NCBI RefSeq assembly: GCF_902167145.1
Contig: NC_050104.1
Span: forward strand, 95,987,849 to 96,051,848
From: Zea mays
Lineage: Eukaryota > Streptophyta > Magnoliopsida > Poales > Poaceae
Length of the DNA: 64,000 nt
Reading direction: 5' to 3'
The first letter of the stretch is position 1. The number at the start of each line of letters is the position of its first letter. This document shows, piece after piece, positions 1-9,347 of the stretch. The notes under the pieces are model-generated. The model was not told the origin of the DNA. It did not search any database and saw only the letters and a program-made list of their open reading frames with translations. Both the position numbers and the translations under genes were made by a program.

Positions 1-741
1 TTTCATACCACCTACTATAGTTCCGAAATTTTAAAAAAATTGATAAATCCAAGAGTTGGCTAAGAGCCTAAAAAGTACTGGGCGCATATTCGATGGGTCG
101 CTTATGAAGTTTTTAAAATCTAGGTACTATTATCTAACCACATAAACTAGTTTTACATTTTATTTGTCTTCATTAAACCCCTATTCTACAGCTTATTCTT
201 TTCGTATCCCTACCTTTAGGTCCTGTTTGAAAGTAACAGTTTTTACGAATCCAGTTTTTATCTTTAGTTTTTAGAAACTGATTTATGTGAAAAAAATGGT
301 TTATGGTGTTTGAAACCACTTCAGTTTTAATAATTTGGTTTTAGCTAGGGAGAGGCGAGCTTCTATAAACTACGATAAATACTATTATGTTTGTAATAAT
401 ATCAATTTTTATAAAACATGTTTCTTAAAAAGTAGTGCTTCCAAAGAATGCACTTAAACGCGCTCGCTTATATTTTCACACGCTGTTAGCCCCTATTTTC
501 ACAAGTGCGAAGATTAGATGTTAAGTAAGACAGGAAGTTATTGGAGACCAGTTTCTTCTGTAATTTTGCTAAAAAAATTCAGATCGGGAGTGAGTTTTCG
601 AACTCTCGGAGATACCAAGAAGGATATTTTATACAATCGATTGAATACATTTGAAAAGCTAAGTGCTACTTTCAAGCTAATGATAATACTAAAAAATGGA
701 AACAAACTCGGGAGATGGAGAGGCAAAGGACTAGACCATAC
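1..741. other. AT-rich sequence without recognised gene
   Basis: Mostly AT-rich. The part next to 741 would be the intron or downstream part of the F-box exon read on the minus strand, but no leucine-rich-repeat exon could be recognised in it. A stretch from about 217 (tcctgtttgaaagtaac) resembles the ends of PIF- or hAT-type MITEs, but no matching second end was found. Confidence 0.4.
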
Positions 742-1214
742 CTTTTCACAAGATAGAGCAGCATCTCACTGTCGCAGAATTCCCAAAAGGCTTCGCACTG
801 CCCCGCGCTACGATCTAGCGCGACACGCGCCATCGAGCGCCTGGCGGGGTAAAAAGCCGAAATCATGTCGATGCGGCGCCACAGCAGAGCCTCGCCGACG
901 GCTACGCGTCGCCACGTCGTGCACACGAACTCCGCGCCCAGCATGATCTCGCGGGGCCCAAGCTTGAGGAAGACGGTTATCAGGATGTCCTGAGGCAGCG
1001 CCGTCCAGTCCCTCGGCTCACTGGGCGCTGGTGAATGCGAGGGAGGTTCTGCTCTGTGGCGACCACCGTGGCGGCGGGAGGAGGACGGCATAGCTACGGC
1101 CTGTGAAACATTAGCCATAGCCGTGAGCGGGTCTGTGGTGTCTGGTGTGGAGTATGATTTCGCTGCCGCCTGCATTTTATTGACGCTTGAGCTGCGATTG
1201 CGAGTGCGATGCAC
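742..1214 (-). pseudogene. F-box protein, isolated first exon (F-box/LRR type)
   Basis: The minus strand is open from 1214. After a Ser/Pro-rich N terminus it encodes an F-box-like stretch: DWTALPQDILITVFLKLG, then CTTWRRVA, ALLWRRIDM, and EFCDSEMLLYLVKR. F-box proteins of this type bind Skp1 as substrate adaptors of SCF ubiquitin ligases; plant F-box/LRR proteins have this F-box followed by leucine-rich repeats. The reading frame reaches AAAAG|gtatgg at 742/741, a plausible 5' splice site, so 742 is taken as the exon end. No LRR exon was seen between 741 and 1. The gene is therefore truncated, has a long intron running out of the window, or is a fragment captured by a transposon. The true start could be any of several Met codons; the first in frame is used. 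Confidence 0.6.
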
Positions 1215-2149
1215 AGGTGCAGGTGCTGGTGCAGAAGACGAATGGTCGCCGAGGTGGAATTTAAGGCTGAGGTGACCGATGCGTCTATAATTTAAATTTC
1301 ACTTAATTAATGCATAACAGTATGTTACGCGTTTCGATAACATTAACCTAACATTATTCCGGTCCAACTGCGAATGGCGTAACTGTTTTGTTCACAAGCT
1401 AGAATCGAGGAGGCGCAATATCCCCATGCCAACGCTGCCTCGTTCTTCTCGTTAGCGCCATCTAGCTGGAAGATTTGTCTCCTGAGAAAAATAGTTGACG
1501 CGGTGTATGCTCGCGACGACCTCGGCACTGCCTCGCGCGGGTGCGGAAAGCCTCGGCTACGGCGGGCCCCAGCCACGGTGTGCCCTGGCCAAGCGAGTGA
1601 CCCCGGCCTCGGCCACGGATCGGCATAGGCGAGCGTGCACACGAGCGAGCGGGCAGGCGCGGCGTGGGCGGCCAGCCCTGGCCACGCGCGGGCGGCCGAG
1701 CCCCCGGCGTGGGCGAACGTGCTCCGGCCACGGCAGCCGCACCCCGGCGCAGGCAGATAGGAGCGACCGACCATGCTAGGCGGCGACACCCCCTAATCGT
1801 AGGAGCGATCGACCTGTTCCTTTTTGTGCCGTGGACCAAGTCGAACACCATGGGCCATTTTGGCCAGATTGGGCCACATGCTCCTTTTCATTTTTTTCTA
1901 ATTTTATTTTCTGCATTTTCAGTCAGAATATCTCGATGTTAGTTCAAACTACTGTCTTAATCAGTGTTAGTGTGTCTAAATTTGAATATTTAGACTGCTG
2001 GCTGACGATATATGTTATTTCACATATTTTCGACTTATTTTTGTTCTTACATTCTTTTATGTTTGCATGGAAAACATAGCACATAATTAAGTTGAAACTT
2101 AATGGTCCTCATGCAAAATAAGGTTGCATTTTTGGGCAAAACATAGAGT
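1215..2149. other. non-coding, with a GC-rich patch
   Basis: A GC-rich patch at about 1490-1780 is open in several frames on both strands, as expected from base composition. None of the translations resembles a protein family. The rest is AT-rich. Nothing recognisable. Confidence 0.4.
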
Positions 2150-2860
2150 GATGGAGTCCTAAGCACTAGCTGCGCTAAATTCTTTATAGAGTTTAGTAGC
2201 CCAGAGACCGTGCTTTAGGCCGCATTTGAAATGCTTATCACTAAAAGGTCTACATCTTTCGAGATGATTACCTATATGTGCTAACCCGAAAAAATCACGG
2301 ACCATGCAGGCGTCGTGGGCTATGTGAGCCACATAGGATGTTGCGGTCACACTGACAACTCAAAAGTTCTTGAATATGGTGCATTTCTTCAACTTGGGAT
2401 TGTTAAACACATGATGGAGATCTAGGCTTTGCCTCCAATAAGTTCTTGGAATTTATTTGCCCTGAGACCAAGCTTTTAGACAGCAAAAAAGTTATTTGAC
2501 CATCAATAAGAGGTCTACATCATATGATCATGATGATTACCTATGTGTCCTCCCAAGTAAATATGTATGAGATGTGTTTTTGGTTATTCACCTTTATGGT
2601 GATTACCATTTTTTGAAATTTTGGTCAAGCACAGGGTAGTGGAGACCTAAGCATTGGTTGCGGTATGTTCCTTGAATATATTAGCCTTGAGACCATGATT
2701 TTAGGTAGCAAAATTTTGCCCACTACTGGGAGATCTACTCCATTGTGTATCATTACATGGAGATTATCTACGTTGTGTTCACCAATTCTCAAAAAAATCC
2801 TTTTGGTACACTGTATGTGATACCTGGAATTCTCCAACATATGAAGATATGATATATTTT
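2150..2860 (+). repeat. three diverged tandem repeat units of about 230-260 bp
   Basis: Units start near 2151, 2413 and 2639. Each begins with a variant of gatggagtcctaagcactag. Each then has a 'gagaccatg/gagaccaag' block, a 'ttaggtagcaaa'-like block, and a 'gaggtctacatcat...gatgattacctatgt' block. The copies differ at many positions, so the array is old. Function unknown; it could be a satellite remnant or the non-coding part of an unrecognised element. Confidence 0.55.
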
Positions 2861-3698
2861 GTGGCAATGTTGCAACATCACACGAAAATGGTTGTGCCAT
2901 TTCAAGGATAATTCCTTATAGAGTTTGATGAACTCGCCTAATGGGCTTAATTATCCTCAATGTTCATTAGATATGTTCATTGGATATCAATATCATTTTT
3001 GCATAATATGGGGATACACCTCTTTACTTGGAGGAAGTGTGATGCTATCTTTATCTTGTGATTCTTATGAAAAGAACTTATGTGCTATTGCAGCTTGATG
3101 TGCTAGCGCAAAATGAATAGCAAAGGAAATCATAAGACATGTGGCCTTATGAGTATGTGTCTACATTATGTTGTAGACTAAAACTTTGTATTCATATATT
3201 TTGCTTGAAGTTGAATTGTTGCATACTATCAGCGTTATAATCCATTTATTCCAAACACATAATGAATAATATGATGAACTTCTTTTGAAGGCTCATCATT
3301 AATGCCAAATGCTTTTGTGGCACCTATCTTGTGAGGTTCATAGTGTTTAGAATAATGTTGAGAACAACATGATGTTCGCTGGATTGACACTATTATCAAT
3401 CTATGAACCCGGCTGATTAATGCAAATACAACAAGAAGAAAATATAAAAGCATATTTGAAAGAGAAGGGCAATGAGTATGAAAAACTTGTTTGTCATTAC
3501 ACTATACATGATGTAGTGTGGTATGTCCAAGCATCTAATCTTGTATATTAAATCCCTAATACATGCAAACTACTCAAGAAAACTAAGATATGAAGTGTAC
3601 TTCAATCTTCATTCTGACATGATACCGGTGGTTGGTTGTTTAAATCGTGGCTCATACTGAATCATGTAACACCACTTCTCCATTTGTGAGAAGATCAC
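2861..3698. other. AT-rich sequence, nothing recognised
   Basis: Short ORFs only. This is the sequence flanking the level-0 LTR. The five bases before that LTR (atcac, 3694-3698) could be one half of a target-site duplication, but no partner was found on the right. Confidence 0.35.
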
Positions 3699-3708
3699 TG
3701 AAAGTCGC
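3699..3708 (-). mobile_element. tip of level-0 Sirevirus LTR, split by Gypsy A
   Basis: TGAAAGTCGC is the reverse complement of the usual end of a Sirevirus LTR. It joins perfectly to the sequence right of Gypsy A (ctagaggggggtgaatggg from 57395) once one GTCGC copy is removed. The last five bases (3704-3708) are the left target-site duplication of Gypsy A. Confidence 0.8.
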
Positions 3709-6583
3709 TATAACGCCCTGAATTTGGGGGTAGAATTTTTTTCTTCATTTCTCTCACCAAATTCGGGCGTTACTCTCTTTTCTCTTCCCGTTTCGCTCCT
3801 TCTTCCCAAGTTCAAAACCAGTATAGTGACAGGTGTCCTTGTCATGTATGAACAAAACCTAAGTGTCATGGGTGTTGCATCATGCCGACGCACATTTCTT
3901 TGTCTGATGTCGTATGTTCGTCTTGTTCTATTTCGGTTTTCGACTCGCGATTGGAGTCTGTTTAATGGTCGTGCGTGTCGTGGGTTTTGATCCGCGTTGT
4001 GATCTAGTCCAGCCCAGTCCAGCCCAGCCTAGCCTAGCCTGGCCCGGTCAGGCCCGTGCGCCCCTGGCGCCCCTCCTCTCCCCCATGCGCCCCCTTCCCC
4101 AGATCTGTTTGGCTCATTTGATTTCTCCCGCGCAGCAACCTCCCTCTCCCTCTTCCACCTCTCTCTCCCCGTGGTGCCCTAGGGTTTGGAGTCGAGATCA
4201 CCGGAATTTGGATCCCCGGAGGTGAGTTTTCCCCTCCCCTCCCTCTCCCTCTCTCTCTCCTTCCCCTCCCCTTCTTCTTCCCCTGCGCGCCCTCCCCTGA
4301 CCCCGTCGCGCGCACCCCTGCGGGCCCTGTCTCGGCCGCTCCCTCCCCTCTCCTGTGCCCCGCCCTGCGCGCTGGCCGCCGGCGAGCCGCGCCCCGGTCC
4401 CCGCGCGCCGGCGAGCCCGGTCGCGCCCTCTCCGTCCCGCGCGCCGGTGAGCCGCCCCCGGCGAGCCTTCCCCGCGCCCGCCCCCGGCGCGCCTCCCCCG
4501 CGTCCGGCCACGCCCCGGCGAGCCCCCGCACGCTCGGCCGCGTCCCGACGAGCCCCTCCCCTGAGCCCCTGCCCCGGCGGCCACGCCCTCCCTACGCACC
4601 CCAGCGGCCGCGCCCACCCCGGCCGCGAGCCCCTGCCCCGGCGAGCCCCGCGCCCTCGGCCACGCCCCTGTCCGTGCCCGTGCCTCGGCGACTCGCGTCC
4701 CGTGCGCCGGCACGTTCGCGTGCCCCCAGCACGCGCAGCGCGCTCCCACGAGTGCGACCATGCTCGCGCTGCATTTAACTCTCTTCTAATCCATTTTAAT
4801 TTGTTTAGTCGATGTGCTGCATCGCGCGCTTCGCCGCGCGACAGATTATTCTCATTTCATCCTTATTAATGCGCTGCGTCGCGCGCTTCGTCGCACGACG
4901 GCCCTCCTAAATTTATATTTATTAATGTGTTGTGTCGCGCGCTTCGTCGCGCGATGATTCGTTTAATTTATATTTATTACAAGTGCTGCATCGCGCGCTT
5001 CGTCGCGCGACGATTCGTTTAAAGTGCAACTCTGTTGACGTAAGCCGTCGTGCGTTTTGTCGCGCAACGCTTAACGTTTGTCTTTAATTAATGCAAAAAT
5101 CCCGTTGCGCGCTCTGTCACGCAGCGAGTCATTTATTTCTTAATTTAATTTAAATGCTGTGTCGCGCGTCTCGCCGTGCGACCACTTCCTTTCATTCCCC
5201 TTATTTAATTATAATGATTAAATGTAGAACATGACTTTACTTTATGCTCAACGCAGTGGCCAAATTAATACCCTTCTGTTAAGCGAGTGGTTTAATTTAT
5301 AATTACGTAACGTGATCGCTTCTCGACCGTAAACTCGACTGTCTTTTTATCTTTCTCTTAACCGTAATTGCGAGCCCCGCGTGGAACGTGTATTTATTTA
5401 TTGCATTCTATTGTATGGTGTACTGTTCTCTTGTATTAAACATGTGGATGTATGTATGTTTGCGCTCGCATAGAGAACGATCCGGTCGGAGAGCCCAAAG
5501 AACTCGCAGGCGAAGCCCCTGAGCAGCAGTCGGTTGGTGGAGGCAAGTGTCCCTTGACCCATCTCTGTCCTATACATTCTTCAATTCACCTCCCGCATTA
5601 CACATTTATACCTAAGGATTGACTAACTTTTGTTATCCACGTCCTTGTTTACCTATCTGGGTTGGATTATTATTGCTTAGTTTTATGCTATTGCTCAACT
5701 CTAATCAATGAACATGATGAGATTTATTTATGATACGTTGTTTTCCCTCTTATTCATGATTATATACTTGTGGCATTCAAGGGGGCTCGAGCGGTTTCTC
5801 GAGTGCCTCTCCGTAAGGACCTGTTTGTTGGATGACCGTACAGAAAAACAGTGCAACCATGAGGGTGGAATGGGATGCCCTTAGCTGAATAATTAGAGGA
5901 TCCGGGGTGTAGTTTGCCTAGCCGTTGTGCCGTCAATGGAGCTCAGTGTATGCGGCTCGCTCTGCCAAGCTTGGGTTCGCCCCTTGGGGAGGAGTGCGGT
6001 GCATTTAGGAAACCTAACGGGCGGCTACAGCCCCGGGGAATCTTTGTAAAGGCTACATAGTGATGCCCTGCTAGGCCACCTAGGTAGTGGTCAATGGGGA
6101 GTATCTCTCTTCGGGCAGAAAGGGAATCACAACTTGTGGGTAAAGTGCACAACCTCTACAGAGTGTTTGAAAACTGATATATCAGCCATGCTCGTGGTTA
6201 TGAGTGGCCAAGGGAGCTTCAGTGATTAGTGGTACTTGATCAGAGATATTCGGATTTGCAGGTGGCAATGAGATTGCTGGTTCTTGGTTTTGACTCTGGT
6301 AATGGTAAGTGGTACTCTTTCTATTTGGAAAGGAGTACGTTTGGGTTAATAACGTGGGTTAATTCTAAAACTTGGCTTTCTCTACTAGTAATAATAATCT
6401 GACCAACTAAAAGCAACTGCTTGACTTACCCCACATAAAGCTAGTCCACTATAGCCAAACAGGACACTTGCTGAGTATGTTGATGTGTACTCACCCTTGC
6501 TCTACACACCAAACCCCCCATCCCCAGGTTGTCAGCATTACAACCCCTGCTCAGGAGAAGACGAAGCCGTGGAAGGAGACTCC
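3709..6583 (+). repeat. 5' LTR of Gypsy A, truncated at its 3' end
   Basis: Aligns with 43552-45646 plus 56282-57092 of the 3' LTR. Layout: a short AT-rich start, a GC-rich C-run zone (about 4010-4760) that is open in many frames but not a gene, an array of CG-rich hairpins (4809-5182), and a terminal part with a GAGTA/TACTC hairpin (6471-6500). The match stops near 6583, where the B remnant begins. About 300 bp of LTR, the primer-binding site and part of the leader are missing. It retains the uninterrupted ATATA site (5762-5766) that Tat-1 occupies in the 3' LTR. Confidence 0.8.
4809..5182 (+). repeat. array of seven CG-rich hairpin units in LTR A
   Basis: Units at about 4813, 4871, 4927, 4983, 5046, 5103 and 5155, spaced about 54-60 bp. 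Each has the self-complementary core TCGCGCGcttcgtCGCGCGA or a decayed version, separated by AT-rich spacers such as tttaatttatatttatta. The 3' LTR copy (44749-45062) has one unit fewer. Confidence 0.75.
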
Positions 6584-7481
6584 AGATAAATCCACTACAA
6601 CCCCAGCTCCCTCAACTCCCAACTCGCTCGAAGCACACTCCAGATAAATCCCCTCTGCCAAATCACAAGCAACTCCATTTTCCACTCCCTCGCCCCTAAG
6701 ATCACAATGCTTGATGATTCTTGGGTTGAAGACTATTGTACATGGTTCATAGTCTTTGGTTTCCTCCTCTGTATGATGGTAATACTCTTTGATAGAATCC
6801 TCCAGTGGGAAGAGCAAAGAGAAAGAAAGAGGCAGTGAAAAGTGAAAAGTGAGAAGAGAAAAGAAGATAGTGAAGAGAAGATAAGAAGAAGGTTCTCCCA
6901 GAATCAACCCTGTGCAAGTCATCCCTCCGTAGCCTGCTCAAGCAGCAACAGCAGCAGAAGGACCCGTAACACCCTTGTTATGTGGTACTTCAAGGAGTTC
7001 AAATCCCCAAGATTCAAGAGATCTACCCTCATTCATTTTAAGTGGGGTAGTGTTCCAGTAAAGTTCCTGCTATGGAGAAAAAGAAGAAGGCCTATAGCAA
7101 GCTTGTGGAGGACTAGATCATCGAAGCTTATAAGTTTCTGGATGAGAAGTGGTCACCCAAGTTTTGTTGATGAAGCACTAGAAGAGCAATCAAGGAAGGG
7201 ACCATGGATAAGTTCGCAAGAAGAAGGTTTGTGTGTTGGCATCGATGCTTCTTCAATAAGCTAGCTGCCAAGCAAAAGCTAGAAGCCTGAAGATGATCCT
7301 TGAGTATCCAGAATCAGCGTTTGCAATCGGCAACCAGATGCTCCTGCAAGGCCAGATTTTGTTGAAGTTCCATCTCCTCGAAGAGTCTGCAAAGTGAAGA
7401 TATGTAGCTGAAGTAAAGCTATACCCATAACCCTTCTAAGCCGAATCTCGAGGACGAGATTCCTTTTAAGTGGGGTAGATT
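6584..7481 (+). other. non-coding 3' internal region of Gypsy B
   Basis: No pol domain can be read in any frame. The string tttaagtggggtag occurs at about 7037 and again in the polypurine tract at about 7465, suggesting a duplicated or earlier polypurine tract. A 15-bp direct repeat (actccagataaatcc) occurs near 6580 and 6638. Confidence 0.45.
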
Positions 7482-7990
7482 TGTAGCATCCCAAAAATTC
7501 AAATCTTGAAATTTTCTCAAACTTGCTCTAAATTCAAAATGAATTTCAAATTTCATTTCAAAATGTTTGTTTGCGAGTTGATATCAACTCGCAAAGTATA
7601 GTGGTCTATATTCTCTCTAAAATCCTCCTCAAAAGATCCTACAAATATTTCCTCAGTGACCCCCCTCAAATTCTTTCCAGAAATACTGCCCAGATATTTC
7701 CCCAGTAATGCCCCTCAAGTTCTTTCCAGAAATATTGCCTAGATATTCCACTGATATATCTCCAAGTATTTTCTTCCTAAGAAATACCTTCATAATCATT
7801 TTTCAAGTCCCTACAAATATTTTCTTCATAACTTTTCTCATGCTCATACGTATACGTATGCCTCCAGTGTCATACGGTGAGCTCTACAAGCTAATCTCAC
7901 TTATATAAGACAAATCCATGCTAATCTCCCACTAATCCTCTCATCCTCCCACTAATCCTCTCATCCCTCCCCCTAATCCCCCCACCATGG

Positions 7991-7999
7991 CTATAAATA
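7991..7999 (+). promoter_or_regulatory. TATA box 1 of LTR B
   Basis: CTATAAATA followed by gaggggcatgg. The low-complexity zone begins about 110 bp downstream and would be transcribed. Confidence 0.6.
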
Positions 8000-8104
8000 G
8001 AGGGGCATGGGCCTCCTCTCATCCCACCCCAAGCCATTTCATGGCAAGTCTCTTCCCCCCACACACACACCCACTCCACTTCCCACACAAGCACACACTA
8101 GCAC

Positions 8105-8745
8105 AAGGATCGTTCGATCGTTCTTCGATCGTTCGTCCCCTGTTCTTAGTTTGTTTGTTCGTTCGTCCGATCGTTCGATCGTTCGTCCGATCGTTCATGG
8201 TTCGTTCGTCCATTCGTCCGATCGTTCGATTGTTCGTCCGTTCGTTCGTCCAAATAATCTTTTTCCTACCGTTATGCTGCCGAAATTCCGATCGTTCGTT
8301 CGTTCGATCATTCGATCGTTCATCGTTCGTTCATAGTTCCTATTCATCGTTCATCGTTCGTTCATAGTCCCTATTCATCATTCTTCCAGATAATCTTTGT
8401 CCTGCTGTTATGCTGCCGAAATTCCGATCGTTCGTTCGTCCGATCATTCGATCGTTTGTCCGTTCGTTCATCCAAATAATCTTTTTCCTGTCGTTATGCT
8501 GCCGAAATTCTGATCGTTCGTTCGTTCGATCATTTGATCGTTCATCGTTCATTCATAGTTCCTATTCATCGTTCATCGTTCGTTCATAGTCCCTATTCAT
8601 CGTTCTTCCAGATAATCTTTGTCCTGCCGTTATGCTGCCGAAATTCTGATCGTTCGTTCGTTCGTTCATAGTTCCTATTCATCGTTCATCGTTCGTTCAT
8701 AGTTCCTATTCATCATTCATCGGTCGTTCATACGACTATTCACCA
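8105..8745 (+). repeat. GTTCGTTCG low-complexity zone with a higher-order minisatellite
   Basis: Runs of gttcgttcgatcg alternate with four copies of a conserved block (ataatctttttcctaccgtt...atgctgccgaaatt) near 8252, 8387, 8477 and 8610. Copies 1 and 3 read tctttttcct; copies 2 and 4 read tctttgtcct. This gives a dimeric unit of about 224 bp. ORFs here, rich in RSFVRS, are translations of the repeat. Confidence 0.75.
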
Positions 8746-8930
8746 TCACTATTCACCGTTACTATTCACCGTCACTATTCATACGACTATTCACCATCAC
8801 TATTCACCGACACTATTCAACATCGTTACTATTCAGTGTTACTATTCATCATCATTACTACTCATCGATGATATCTAGTAACTTTTTCGTCGTTACTATT
8901 CATCGTTACTATTCATAGATTAGCCGATCA
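8746..8930 (+). repeat. imperfect CACTATTCACCGT short repeats
   Basis: Degenerate 10-13 bp repeats of the type cactattcaccgt continue the low-complexity zone. Confidence 0.6.
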
Positions 8931-9039
8931 CCCCAAATTTCAACTACTCATACATCATGCTGTCAAGTCCACCTAAGACCAGCCAGACCCATATTCTAGT
9001 CATACGAACTCCGGTGACTGTGATTTCCCTTCCAGTGGG

Positions 9040-9105
9040 AACTTCCCATATGGTCACCCATCCTAGGTTTCTCCAAGTTGAGCACGCTTAACTTTGAGAT
9101 TCCTT
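9040..9105 (-). repeat. 5S rRNA-like segment in LTR B
   Basis: Read on the minus strand, the segment contains AAGTTAAGCGTGCT, then CTAGGATGGGTGACC, then TGGGAAGT. The order and approximate spacing match the 3' two thirds of plant 5S rRNA, including the internal control region (box A and box C areas). The middle between the first two blocks has diverged. It is not a 5S gene: the first third and the ends are missing. Cassandra elements are the known precedent for 5S sequence within an LTR. Confidence 0.65.
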
Positions 9106-9338
9106 CGAACCAGGATTCCAAACTCAGATTCCAATAATTCTTGTTTCTAAATTCTTATCAAACTATTCCCTATCCAACCATGTCATCCCTTAAGCATGGT
9201 CCATATTCCAGAAAACTCCCAAAATACTCTTGTCCCATATTCTGCCTATAACTCTCATGTTCATACTAAGTCAGACGATTCATTCGTCACTATTCTCAAC
9301 AACAGTGAACTTCACTGTGCTACACCACCTACACTCAG

Positions 9339-9347
9339 CTATAAATA
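9339..9347 (+). promoter_or_regulatory. TATA box 2 of LTR B
   Basis: CTATAAATA followed by a CT/CA-rich leader (ctctccctctccacac), a typical plant core promoter. It lies about 1.35 kb downstream of TATA box 1. Confidence 0.6.

Noticed and set aside
4034..4770. Long ORFs on both strands in the GC-rich zone (also 43962-44804)
   Set aside because: Open in several frames at once, low complexity (Pro/Arg/Ala/Gly), and lie within both LTR copies of Gypsy A; a composition effect.
7987..8552. ORFs rich in RSFVRS / NDRTNDRT
   Set aside because: Translations of the GTTCGATCG low-complexity repeat.
9040..9105. A functional 5S rRNA gene
   Set aside because: Only parts of the 3' two thirds are conserved and the ends are missing; annotated as a derived segment instead.
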